Assembly (NCBI GenBank): GCA_905200945.1
Contig: CAJKMG010000003.1
Coordinates: 62,001 to 126,000, forward strand
Length of the DNA stretch: 64,000 bases
Direction of reading: 5' to 3'
DNA from: an uncultured Akkermansia sp.
GTDB lineage: Bacteria > Verrucomicrobiota > Verrucomicrobiia > Verrucomicrobiales > Akkermansiaceae
This document shows, one piece after another, positions 35,950 to 44,674 of this stretch. The notes beneath the pieces were generated by a model. The model was not told where the DNA came from and did no database searches. It saw only the letters and a list, made by a program, of their open reading frames with translations. A program made the position numbers and the translations under genes. Every line of letters starts with the position of its first letter. Positions within the stretch are counted from its first letter, which is position 1.

Positions 35950-36750
35950 ATGAAAACGACCAAAATACCTGATCACAATCCGACCGGACGCACCCGTCCG
36001 AAACGTAAGATGGGCACCGTATTACGCGCCAAACTCAGCAAATACCGCGCCCGCGTTTCCGAATTTGAAGACGATGCGCCCAGCAGCACCGTCGTGCGCT
36101 GGCTCGTCGTCCTTCTTCTTCTTCATCTTCTCGTCATCGGCGGCGTTTATGTCCGCAGCACCTGGTTCAGAAACACGACGGAAACCGTAGAAATGGCGGC
36201 CACGCTGCCCGCACCGCCCACCGTTCCCCAGCGCCCCGCCCCCGTAGCGCCTCCGTCCGTCCTGCCCCAGGTTCCCCAGGCGCCACCCGCGGCCCCGGTC
36301 ACCATCACGCAGCCGGAACAGGTAGTGGACGCGCGCCCCAACAGGCAGCCGGCCCCTGTGGCGGAGGAACACATTCCGGATGCGGCTCCGGTGGCAGGTC
36401 CTGCGCGCCACATCGTGCGCACGGGAGATACCTGGGAACGCGTCGCGCGTGACAACCAGGTAGCTGTCAATGACCTGAAAGCCGTCAACCCCAAAGTGCA
36501 GCGTCTTGTCAGCGGAAGCACTCTTGTCATCCCGGCCCGGCCCGGAGACAAATTCGAACCGGAAAAACCCGCCGCGGAGGAAATGGAGCCGGAAGGCGTG
36601 CCCCACATTGTGAAGAAAGGGGAAACCCTCTCCGTAATCGCACGCAAATACAAAATGAACTGGCGCACTCTTCAGAAATTCAACAAAATGAATGACCGGG
36701 ACGTAGCGCGTCTCAAAATCGGGCAAAAAATCATGATTCCCAAAAAGTAG
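35950..36750 (+). CDS. Membrane-anchored protein with two LysM domains
   Basis: A 266-residue type II membrane protein: basic cytoplasmic N-terminus (about 1-48), one TM helix (WLVVLLLLHLLVIGGVYV, about 51-68), a Pro/Ala/Val-rich linker (about 80-150), then two LysM modules starting at HIVRTGDTWERVARD (about 154) and HIVKKGETLSVIARK (about 218). LysM binds N-acetylglucosamine in peptidoglycan, so the protein should span from membrane to wall. It sits between murD and ftsW, where no LysM gene is found in the E. coli cluster. It may link the divisome to the wall; no catalytic domain is present. Confidence 0.85.
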   Translation: MKTTKIPDHNPTGRTRPKRKMGTVLRAKLSKYRARVSEFEDDAPSSTVVRWLVVLLLLHLLVIGGVYVRSTWFRNTTETVEMAATLPAPPTVPQRPAPVAPPSVLPQVPQAPPAAPVTITQPEQVVDARPNRQPAPVAEEHIPDAAPVAGPARHIVRTGDTWERVARDNQVAVNDLKAVNPKVQRLVSGSTLVIPARPGDKFEPEKPAAEEMEPEGVPHIVKKGETLSVIARKYKMNWRTLQKFNKMNDRDVARLKIGQKIMIPKK

Positions 36751-36774
36751 GCCTTTTCCTGCCCTTCCGCCGCC

Positions 36775-37917
36775 ATGTCTTCCAAAGTCTGCATGATTCT
36801 GGTCTGGTTCTTCGTCATCTGCCTTCTGGTCGTAGGCCTGGTGATGGTATCCAGCACGGCGGCGTGGGCGGAGGAAACCAAGCACCCGTACGAACCCCTG
36901 TTCAAGCAGACCGCCTTTGCCTGCGCTGGCCTGGTGGGCGCTATGATTCTCTCCCGGATAGATTACCGGATATGGAGGAAATATATCTGGTGGATTCTTG
37001 GAGGGGCCTGCTTCCTGCTGGTTCTGTGCTATGTGCCCGGCATCGGGAAGGAAATCAACGGGGAACGCCGCTGGATCACCATCGGCATGCAGTTCCAGCC
37101 CAGTGAATGCGCCAAGCTCTGCATGATGATGGCTCTGGCCAACTGGCTGGCCCTGTACCGGGACCGCACCACCTCTTTCTGGTGGGGATTTGTGATGCCC
37201 GGCCTCATCTTCGGCATTCCTCTTGCCCTGATTCTCTTTGAAAAGGATATGGGAACCTCCGTAGCCCTGGCCCTGGCCGCGTTCTGCGTCATGTTTGTGG
37301 CGGGAACGCGCAAAATTTACCTGGGCGGGGCTTTCGCCCTTGCCGGAACGGCCCTGTACGTTCTGGTGCAGAGCAACGCCAACCGCTTGGAACGTTTCCT
37401 GGCCTGGAAAGACCTGGAGGCCCACCGCCTGGGCGCCGGCCTCCAGCAATACCGGGCTTCCATCGCCCTGTCCCGAGGGGGGCTGGACGGGGTGGGCCTG
37501 GGAAACAGCGCGGAAAAGCACGGCACGCTTCCCTTCGCCCATACGGACTTCATTTTCGCGCCGCTGGGAGAGGAATTCGGCTTTTACGGAACCATGTTCG
37601 TCCTGCTCTGCTACTTCCTGATGACGTATGCCGGCATCGGCGTAGCCATGCAGTGCCGGGACGTCTACGGGCGGTTTCTGGCCGTGGGGATTGTCGCCAT
37701 CATTTTCTGTCCCGCCATCCTGAACATCGCCGTGGTAACCAACGCCGTGCCCAACTCCGGTCTGCCGCTGCCCTTCATCAGCTTCGGAGGCACCAACCTG
37801 GTCTTTACGCTGGCTGCCCTGGGCATGCTTACCAGCATCCAGAGATTTTCCACCGGAGCCCCGCCCAATTGTGAAATCACCCGCAAAGACGAACGCTCCA
37901 TTGATGTAAGACTATGA
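36775..37917 (+). CDS. ftsW: Septal peptidoglycan polymerase FtsW (SEDS family)
   Basis: FtsW polymerises lipid II at the septum with FtsI. The 380-residue protein has about ten membrane helices and SEDS signatures INGERRWITIG, LPFAHTDFIFAPLGEEFG and NAVPNSGLPLPFISFGG. It directly follows the LysM gene and overlaps murG by 4 bases (ATGA). Neighbouring ftsI favours FtsW over RodA. Confidence 0.95.
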   Translation: MSSKVCMILVWFFVICLLVVGLVMVSSTAAWAEETKHPYEPLFKQTAFACAGLVGAMILSRIDYRIWRKYIWWILGGACFLLVLCYVPGIGKEINGERRWITIGMQFQPSECAKLCMMMALANWLALYRDRTTSFWWGFVMPGLIFGIPLALILFEKDMGTSVALALAAFCVMFVAGTRKIYLGGAFALAGTALYVLVQSNANRLERFLAWKDLEAHRLGAGLQQYRASIALSRGGLDGVGLGNSAEKHGTLPFAHTDFIFAPLGEEFGFYGTMFVLLCYFLMTYAGIGVAMQCRDVYGRFLAVGIVAIIFCPAILNIAVVTNAVPNSGLPLPFISFGGTNLVFTLAALGMLTSIQRFSTGAPPNCEITRKDERSIDVRL

Positions 37918-39038
37918 CTAAACCTTCTCTCAACCATTCCCCCCTGAACATCGTGATCGCCTGCGGCGGCACGGGAGGACACCTTTTTCCCGGCATAGCC
38001 GTAGCCCAGGAACTTAAAAAGCGCGGCCACCGCGTTACGCTCCTCATTTCCCAGAAAAAAGTGGACGCCCAGGCCAGCAAAAATTACGGAGATCTTGATT
38101 TCCGCACCATTGAGGCCATCGCGATGCCTAAAATCCCATCCCTGTCCCTGCTGGGTTTCAGCGTCAGGCTGTATAAAGCCGTCCGTTTCAGCCGCAGTCT
38201 TCTGGATGAGGTGGAAGCGGACGTCGTCATCGGAATGGGTGGCTTCACGTCATTCCCTCCCGTTTACGCTGCCCACCGCAAGGGAATCCGCACCTACGTG
38301 CATGATTCCAACGCGCTGCCCGGAAAGTCCAACCGCATGACCGCCAAATTCTGCACGAACGTGCTGCTGGGCATTGAAGAAGCCAGGCACTACTTCAACC
38401 CCGCCAAATGCATTGTCACCGGCACCCCGGTACGCCAGGAAATGGTGGCCCGGAAAGACAAAAACGAATCCAGGGAAGAACTCAACCTTCCCCGGGACCG
38501 CCGCGTGGCTCTGGTGATGGGCGGTTCTCAGGGGGCCAGGAATCTGAACTCCCTGGTCATTGAAGCCGCCCGGCAATGCGCAAATCTGTGTGACTTTCTC
38601 ATCATCACCGGTTCCGCGGACTTTGCGCGCGTCAGCCAGCTGACGGCGGACATGCCCCACGTGCACGTCATTGAATTCTGTTCCGCCATGGCTGCCGCGT
38701 ATGCCGCAGCGGATGTGGTCATTTCCCGTTCCGGGGCATCCAGCCTGACGGAACTGGCCCATATGGGGAAGGCCGCCCTGCTGGTTCCCTACCCCTTTGC
38801 AGCAGACGATCACCAGGCACACAACGCACGCGTTTTCGCGGCCCACGGAGCGGCGCGCATGATGCGTGAAAACACCCTCACGCCGGACGATATTGCAGCT
38901 TTCCTGAATGAAGTATTCAAGGACTCTTCCCTGCTGGCTTCCATGAATGAATGTGCTTTACGTCTGGACATGCCTGATGCAGTATCCCGCATCGCCAATG
39001 TCATTGAACATACGGACCATGCAGCCCCCCATGATTGA
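37914..39038 (+). CDS. murG: UDP-GlcNAc:lipid I transferase MurG
   Basis: MurG adds GlcNAc to lipid I to form lipid II on the inner membrane face. The 374-residue GT28 enzyme has ACGGTGGHLFPGIAVAQEL, GMGGFTSFPPVYAA, GTPVRQEM, MGGSQGARNLN and RSGASSLTELAHMGKA. It overlaps ftsW by 4 bases at the start and murC-murB by 8 bases at the end, so the three are tightly coupled. Confidence 0.96.
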   Translation: MTKPSLNHSPLNIVIACGGTGGHLFPGIAVAQELKKRGHRVTLLISQKKVDAQASKNYGDLDFRTIEAIAMPKIPSLSLLGFSVRLYKAVRFSRSLLDEVEADVVIGMGGFTSFPPVYAAHRKGIRTYVHDSNALPGKSNRMTAKFCTNVLLGIEEARHYFNPAKCIVTGTPVRQEMVARKDKNESREELNLPRDRRVALVMGGSQGARNLNSLVIEAARQCANLCDFLIITGSADFARVSQLTADMPHVHVIEFCSAMAAAYAAADVVISRSGASSLTELAHMGKAALLVPYPFAADDHQAHNARVFAAHGAARMMRENTLTPDDIAAFLNEVFKDSSLLASMNECALRLDMPDAVSRIANVIEHTDHAAPHD

Positions 39039-41328
39039 AACCTTACGCAAACGACTGACAGACAGGGAACACCCGGCACGCCTCCATCTCATTGGAGTAG
39101 CCGGGTCAGGCATGTCCGGCCTGGCGCTCATGCTGATGGAAATGGGACACCGGGTGAGCGGCTGCGACCGGGTGACCAGCACGGAGACCGAACGGCTTCA
39201 AAGCCTGGGGCTGTCTTTCTCCTGCCCTCATTCCGCAGATGCCGTTTCCGATGCGGAAATCGTCATTTATTCCAGCGCCATCCGGGCGGACAATCCGGCC
39301 CTGGCGGCAGCGCGCAGGCTGAATATCCCCTGCATGCGCCGCGCGGAATGCCTGGCGGCCATTCTGAACGGGAAAAAAGGAGTCGTGGTCTCCGGCACGC
39401 ATGGAAAAACTACCACTTCAGCCCTCTGCGCGCACCTGATGAGGGAAGGCCGCATGCGTCCGTGCCACTATGTGGGGGCGGAAATCCCCGTGCTGGGAAC
39501 CAACGCCCACTGGAACGAGGACAGCGAATACCTGGTGGCGGAAGGGGACGAAAGCGACGGTACGCTGGTCAATTACATTCCGGAGCACAGCATCGTCCTC
39601 AACATTGAACCGGAACATCTGGACCACTACAAGGATCTGGATGAAATCAAGGCAGTATTCGACCGGCTTTGTTCCCAGACGCGCGGCAAGATTATCTATT
39701 GCCGCGCCCATCCCGGCGCTGCGGATGTCTGCGCCAAATACCCCAATTCCGTTTCCTACGGCTGGTCCGATGCGGACTATACCGCTACGGACGTGCAGGA
39801 ACGCCGCGGCCGCACCCTGTTCACCGTGTTGAAGGGGGAAGAGGAACTGGGCCGCGTGGAACTGGGAATTCCCGGACGCCACAATGTCCTGAATTCCCTG
39901 GCTGCGATCGCGCTGGCAACGGAACTGGGCGTGGATTTTCCGGCGGTGACGCGTGGTCTGGCCTCCTTCGCGGGAGCCAAACGGCGCTTTGAAACCAAAT
40001 ACCTTTCCTCCACTATTCGGATAGTGGACGACTACGGCCACCACCCCACGGAGATAGCCGCCACGCTTCAGACTGCCCGTTCCTTCCATCCGGGCCGTCT
40101 GGTAGTTTACTTCCAGCCGCACCGCTACACGCGCACGCAGCTTCTGGCGGATGACTTCGGCAAGGTGCTCCAAGCGGCGGATCTCGTTTTTGTGGCGGAT
40201 GTGTATCCCGCCAGCGAACTGCCCATTGAAGGGGTAAGCGGACAGACGATCATCAACGCCATGCATAAGCACGGCCCTGTGGAAACCCGTTACCTTCCCG
40301 ACCTGGGTACAGCCCACCACGCTATCGGCAACGCGCTAAAACCGGGAGACCTGTTCCTGACGCTGGGGGCAGGGAACGTCCATGAATGCGGTATGCGCAT
40401 CGCCCGCGACCTGGCCCTGCTGGAAGACCTGGAACGTACTGCGGGCGGCTCGCTGGAAGGAAAGCTGTACGAACCCATGTCACGCCATACGACCATGGGG
40501 GTAGGCGGCTGCGCCCAATACTGGCTGGAACCTTCCACCTTCTCCGGAATGCAGGCGGCCGTCAACTATTGCCGGGACAGGAATATTCCCGTACACGTCA
40601 TTGGCCGCGGCTCCAACATCATTGTCAGAGACGGAGGCCTGCGCGGCGCTGTCATCCACCCCTCCGGGGGAGAATTCGATGTGCTGGAAATTCAGGGGAA
40701 CCGCCTCACCGCCGGAGCGGGCGTAAGGCTGAAAAAACTGGTTTCCACCGCTGTCCAGAACGGCCTGGGCGGCCTGGAATGGATGGACGGCATTCCCGGT
40801 AACGTGGGGGGAAGCCTCCGCATGAACGCCGGAGCCATGGGCATGGATATGATCAAAAACCTCGTCTCCATCATCTGTCTGGACGAAGACGGGGAAATCC
40901 GCAGCCATACGCGGGAAGAATTGAACGCCCAGTACCGTTCCATTCCGGATTTGGTTCACAACTTTGTGCTTCAGGCCGTGTTTGAGGCGCAGCCCGCCTC
41001 TGCGGAAGAAATGGAACGGCTTCTGGAGGCGGCACGGGCCAAGCGGAAGCTTTCCCAGCCCGTCGGAGCCAGCGCCGGCTGCATCTTCAAGAACCCGCCG
41101 GAAATCCCGGCAGGCAGGCTCATTGATGAACTGGGACTGAAAGGCGCCTGTGTGGGGGACGCCTGCGTATCAGACGTGCACGCCAATTTTATCATCAACC
41201 GGGGTCATGCCAGAGCGAGGGACATTACCATTCTGATCGACATGATCCGCAAGGAGGCCATGGAAAACCGCGGCATCGACCTGAAATCGGAAGCCCAGGT
41301 CATCGGAGACCGGGATCCCCAGTTTTAA
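39031..41328 (+). CDS. murC/murB: MurC-MurB fusion: UDP-MurNAc-L-alanine ligase and UDP-enolpyruvyl-GlcNAc reductase
   Basis: A 765-residue fusion. MurC (about 1-470) has GVAGSGMSGLALML, SGTHGKTTTSALCAH, EGDESDGTL, EPEHLDHY and FQPHRYTRT. MurB (about 478-765) has TTMGVGGCAQYW, RGSNIIVRDGG, MDGIPGNVGGSLRMNAGA and SAGCIFKNPP. The usual catalytic serine of MurB is replaced by cysteine (C684) in the last motif. The fusion joins the step making UDP-MurNAc with the first amino acid addition. Such MurB/MurC fusions are known in Verrucomicrobia. The ATG at 39031 overlaps murG by 8 bases; an in-frame ATG at 39019 is an alternative. Confidence 0.95.
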   Translation: MIETLRKRLTDREHPARLHLIGVAGSGMSGLALMLMEMGHRVSGCDRVTSTETERLQSLGLSFSCPHSADAVSDAEIVIYSSAIRADNPALAAARRLNIPCMRRAECLAAILNGKKGVVVSGTHGKTTTSALCAHLMREGRMRPCHYVGAEIPVLGTNAHWNEDSEYLVAEGDESDGTLVNYIPEHSIVLNIEPEHLDHYKDLDEIKAVFDRLCSQTRGKIIYCRAHPGAADVCAKYPNSVSYGWSDADYTATDVQERRGRTLFTVLKGEEELGRVELGIPGRHNVLNSLAAIALATELGVDFPAVTRGLASFAGAKRRFETKYLSSTIRIVDDYGHHPTEIAATLQTARSFHPGRLVVYFQPHRYTRTQLLADDFGKVLQAADLVFVADVYPASELPIEGVSGQTIINAMHKHGPVETRYLPDLGTAHHAIGNALKPGDLFLTLGAGNVHECGMRIARDLALLEDLERTAGGSLEGKLYEPMSRHTTMGVGGCAQYWLEPSTFSGMQAAVNYCRDRNIPVHVIGRGSNIIVRDGGLRGAVIHPSGGEFDVLEIQGNRLTAGAGVRLKKLVSTAVQNGLGGLEWMDGIPGNVGGSLRMNAGAMGMDMIKNLVSIICLDEDGEIRSHTREELNAQYRSIPDLVHNFVLQAVFEAQPASAEEMERLLEAARAKRKLSQPVGASAGCIFKNPPEIPAGRLIDELGLKGACVGDACVSDVHANFIINRGHARARDITILIDMIRKEAMENRGIDLKSEAQVIGDRDPQF

Positions 41329-41350
41329 CCCATTCACTATTTATTCCCAT

Positions 41351-42286
41351 ATGAACACTCTCAAGCGCGACCTTAAAATCGCCCTCCTGCTTGGCGGCCC
41401 CGGGGCAGAACGGGAAGTATCCCTCGTTTCCGGCAACTCCGTCTACGACGCCCTGTGCCGGGCCGGATTCACCGATGTAACGAAAGTGGACGTGCACGGC
41501 CCGGATTTCCGGCTGCCGGAAGGCACGGAGCTGGCCTACAACATTATCCACGGCACGTTCGGAGAAGACGGAACCCTTCAGGCTATTCTGGAAGAACGCG
41601 GCATTCCGTACACAGGAGCCGGCTCCCGTTCCAGCGCCCTGTGCTTTGACAAATCCGAATCCAAGAAAGTATTTCTGGAAGCAGGAGTTCCTACGCCGCA
41701 TGCGGAAATTCTGGACTGTTCCAACGGCCTCGTGATGCCGTCCCTCCCCCTGCCCTTCGTCATTAAGCCCCCCTGCGAAGGCTCCAGCGTAGGCGTCCAC
41801 ATCGTCCGCAGACAGGAAGATGTACTCCCCGCCATGGAGGAAGCCGCAACCCACGGAACCACCGTATTGGTGGAAGAATTCATTCAAGGCAAAGAGCTGA
41901 CGATCGGCATCCTGGACGGGAAAGCCCTTCCCGTCATTCACATCTGCCCCCGCTCCGGCTTCTACGACCTGAACAATAAATACCCGTGGATGAATATGGG
42001 CGGCGGCACGGATTATATCTGCCCGGCGGATCTTCCGGAGGAAACCGCAGCCAACGTGCAGAAAGCGGCCCTGAAAGCCTACAAGGCCGCCGGAGTGGAA
42101 GTGTACGGCCGCGTGGATGTATTGCTGCGCGAAGAAGACGATGCCCCCTTCGTGCTGGAAATCAATACCATTCCCGGCATGACCCCTTCCAGCCTGCTTC
42201 CCAAAGCGGCGGCGGCCTCCGGATGGCCCTATGAAGACCTTTGCGAAAAAATAGCGGAATTATCGCTAGCCACCCCCCGTAAATAA
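41351..42286 (+). CDS. ddl: D-alanine-D-alanine ligase
   Basis: Ddl makes the D-Ala-D-Ala that MurF uses. The 311-residue ATP-grasp enzyme has LLGGPGAEREVSLVSG, HGTFGEDGTLQ, FVIKPPCEGSSVGV, LVEEFIQGKELTIGIL and FVLEINTIPGMTPSSLLPKA. It is 22 bases after murC-murB and ahead of ftsQ, the common dcw order. Confidence 0.96.
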   Translation: MNTLKRDLKIALLLGGPGAEREVSLVSGNSVYDALCRAGFTDVTKVDVHGPDFRLPEGTELAYNIIHGTFGEDGTLQAILEERGIPYTGAGSRSSALCFDKSESKKVFLEAGVPTPHAEILDCSNGLVMPSLPLPFVIKPPCEGSSVGVHIVRRQEDVLPAMEEAATHGTTVLVEEFIQGKELTIGILDGKALPVIHICPRSGFYDLNNKYPWMNMGGGTDYICPADLPEETAANVQKAALKAYKAAGVEVYGRVDVLLREEDDAPFVLEINTIPGMTPSSLLPKAAAASGWPYEDLCEKIAELSLATPRK

Positions 42287-42333
42287 CGTAATATCTGACA
42301 GAGGGCGGGGAGTCGCCCCTCCCACACCCCCCG

Positions 42334-43284
42334 ATGTCGCACAAAGCCACAACGCCAGTCCCCCGTTCCGCCAAAAGGCCGGAAATGCTTCTTCTGGAAC
42401 AGGAGGCCAGAAAAGAGACCATCGAACGCAAGGGCAAAAACTACCGTTTTTGGCTCTTCCGGCGCAAGCTGTACCACATCGTCACCGTTTACACCCTCAT
42501 TCTCGGCCTGATCGGGGCTATCGTTTTCCTCTGGAAAGATTATATCCTCAAATACGACTGGCTTTCCATAGACACTGTTACCCTGAAAAGCAACGGCATT
42601 TTCAACTCTGAACAGGCCTTTTCCGTCATGGGTATAGGTCCGCAGGACAATATTTTTTCCATAGACGCCGCGGAGCTGGAACAGCGCCTGGAAAAATGTC
42701 CCGCCATCCGCCGGGCTTCCGTCAAGCGCCAGATATCCTCCAACCCCACATTGCTGGTGGATATTGACGCGCGCATCCCCGTAGCCTGGATTGACTGCCC
42801 GGAACTTGGGATTCACCCGGGAGATGCCAAATACGGCGTTTTGGCGGACAAGGAAGGCGTTATCTTCCCCTGCATGGAGCAAGTCCACATGCCTTATATC
42901 CGGGAAAAGCGCATGCCCTTCGTGACGCTCAGGCCTCCCAGTTCCGACAAACTCAGCTATGGCGTCAGCATCCGGGAACTGGAAGCGCCCATGAAACTGA
43001 TTGAACTGCTATCCGGCACGGTAACGGAATATCTTCCCAGCATTGTCTCCATCACGACGCCCAACGACTGGTCTTTCTGTGTGCGTTTTACTAATGACTG
43101 CCAGGCTACTTTCAGCCACTACGGCCTGGAACACCAGGTGGAAAAATTATCCCGCGTCCTCCAGCACGCACGCCAGACGCACCGCAAAATCAGTTTCATC
43201 AACCTGATTCCGGAACACAACATTCCCGTCATCTTTGACGATTCCTACGAAGATATTCCCCTCGCGGAGCCGATTGAAGAATAA
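42334..43284 (+). CDS. ftsQ: FtsQ-like division protein
   Basis: A 316-residue bitopic protein: cytoplasmic basic region, TM helix around 46-67 (HIVTVYTLILGLIGAIVFLW), then a POTRA-like domain starting near DWLSIDTVTLKSNGIF. VDIDARIPVAWI and LADKEGVIFP fit the FtsQ/DivIB beta domain. FtsQ ties FtsL/FtsB to the divisome. It is the last cell-division gene in the cluster; ftsA and ftsZ do not follow. Confidence 0.88.
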   Translation: MSHKATTPVPRSAKRPEMLLLEQEARKETIERKGKNYRFWLFRRKLYHIVTVYTLILGLIGAIVFLWKDYILKYDWLSIDTVTLKSNGIFNSEQAFSVMGIGPQDNIFSIDAAELEQRLEKCPAIRRASVKRQISSNPTLLVDIDARIPVAWIDCPELGIHPGDAKYGVLADKEGVIFPCMEQVHMPYIREKRMPFVTLRPPSSDKLSYGVSIRELEAPMKLIELLSGTVTEYLPSIVSITTPNDWSFCVRFTNDCQATFSHYGLEHQVEKLSRVLQHARQTHRKISFINLIPEHNIPVIFDDSYEDIPLAEPIEE

Positions 43285-43470
43285 TGCTGCGCAGACGTCC
43301 TCCGGAAAAGGCGGGTTCTTCCCCGGTTCCAAACTTCTTTTCCGCTTCCGTTCCTCCTGTTCTCCCTAATTTCCAACCGAACGGGACATCCGGCTTTCAC
43401 GAGATTCTCCCCATGTCAGAATTCTATTCTTTCTCAACGGGGAATGAGGCTGTAAAGACCCACAGAACAC

Positions 43471-43498
43471 TTGCCAATAAAGCTGTGCGGGCTATACT
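43471..43498 (+). promoter_or_regulatory. recA promoter
   Basis: TTGCCA (43471-43476) and TATACT (43493-43498) are spaced by 16 bases, each a 5/6 match. Transcription should start near 43505, only about 6 bases before the recA ATG at 43511, so the mRNA would be almost leaderless. No clear LexA-type palindrome was seen in 43285-43510, a 226-base gap without another gene. Confidence 0.6.
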
Positions 43499-43510
43499 GT
43501 GCCACGATAT

Positions 43511-44551
43511 ATGAGCAACGAAACACCTTTATCCCCCGAAGCGGAAAAACTGGCGGCAGCCCGCAAGCGCAACCTTGACCTGGCTCTCTCCCAAATCCAG
43601 AAAGACTTCGGCGAAAACGCCATTATGCGCCTGGGAGACAATGTCAAAATGGAAGTGGACGTTATCCCCACGGGCAACCTTCTGATTGACCGCGCTCTGG
43701 GTGTAGGCGGTTTTGCCCGCGGCCGCATTGTGGAAATCTACGGGCCGGAATCCTCCGGTAAAACCACCCTGACCCTGACGGCCATCGCCCAGGCCCAGAA
43801 GTCCGGAGGCCTGGCCGCGTTCATTGACGTGGAACATGCCCTGGACCCCCAGTATGCCGCCCGTCTGGGAGTGAATCTGGACGACCTGCTGGTTTCCCAG
43901 CCAAGTTCCGGCGAAGAAGCCCTGCAAATCTGCGAGGCTCTTGTCCGCTCCAACGCCATTGACGTCATTGTGGTGGACTCCGTGGCCGCACTGGTCACCA
44001 AGCAGGAGCTGGAAGGAGAAATCGGGGATTCCACGGTAGGGGCCCAGGCCCGTTTGATGTCCGCCGCCCTCCGCAAGCTCACCAGCTTCATCTCCAAGGC
44101 CCGTACCGTCTGCATCTTCACCAACCAGATCCGTGAAAAAATCGGCGTCATGTTCGGCAATCCGGAAACTACCCCCGGAGGCCGAGCCCTGAAATTCTAC
44201 GCCTCCGTACGCGTGGACATCCGCCGCATCGGCCAGATCAAGGGCAGCGACGGCGTCATAGCCGGAAACCGTACCAAAATCAAGGTAGTCAAAAACAAGG
44301 TGGCCCCTCCCTTCACGGAATGCGAATTCGACATCATGTACAATGAAGGCATCTCCTCCGTAGGCAGCCTGCTGGACCTGGCAACGGAATATGACATCAT
44401 CCAGAAACGCGGCTCCTGGATCAGCTATAACGGCAGCCAGATCGCCCAGGGCCGCGACGCCGCCAAGGAAGCTCTCAAATCCAACCCGGAGCTGTACGCG
44501 GAAATTGAAGAACAGGTCAAGGCCAAAATGGACGAGAAGACTGCCAAATAA
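43511..44551 (+). CDS. recA: Recombinase RecA
   Basis: RecA forms filaments on single-stranded DNA for strand exchange and SOS induction. The 346-residue protein has Walker A GPESSGKTT, the catalytic FIDVEHALDP, VVDSVAALV, loop 2 FGNPETTPGGRALKFYASVR and TNQIREKIGV. The frame includes a GTG at 43499, but the ATG at 43511 gives the usual N-terminus. It stands between its own promoter and a strong terminator, directly after the dcw cluster. Confidence 0.98.
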   Translation: MSNETPLSPEAEKLAAARKRNLDLALSQIQKDFGENAIMRLGDNVKMEVDVIPTGNLLIDRALGVGGFARGRIVEIYGPESSGKTTLTLTAIAQAQKSGGLAAFIDVEHALDPQYAARLGVNLDDLLVSQPSSGEEALQICEALVRSNAIDVIVVDSVAALVTKQELEGEIGDSTVGAQARLMSAALRKLTSFISKARTVCIFTNQIREKIGVMFGNPETTPGGRALKFYASVRVDIRRIGQIKGSDGVIAGNRTKIKVVKNKVAPPFTECEFDIMYNEGISSVGSLLDLATEYDIIQKRGSWISYNGSQIAQGRDAAKEALKSNPELYAEIEEQVKAKMDEKTAK

Positions 44552-44588
44552 TCCTGCCTATTCCCGTTCCCTTACTGCCATTTCAGGG

Positions 44589-44617
44589 CGGCTCCCCCTC
44601 CCGGGAGCCGTTTTTTT
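44589..44617 (+). terminator. Rho-independent terminator after recA
   Basis: An 8-bp stem CGGCTCCC (44589-44596) / GGGAGCCG (44603-44610) with a 6-base loop is followed by seven T residues, 37 bases after the recA stop. Confidence 0.93.
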
Positions 44618-44674
44618 CTCTTCGGAAACAGAAACGCAAAAGAATCTTTCACGGAAATTTTTCCCTTGTGCGTC

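Noticed and set aside
43285..43510. LexA-type SOS operator before recA
   Set aside because: I looked for GAAC-N(4-8)-GTTC-like or TGT-N-ACA-like palindromes and saw none convincing; a lineage-specific box cannot be excluded.
43284..43514. 76-codon ORF between ftsQ and recA
   Set aside because: Overlaps the recA promoter and start, has no ribosome site and no family resemblance.
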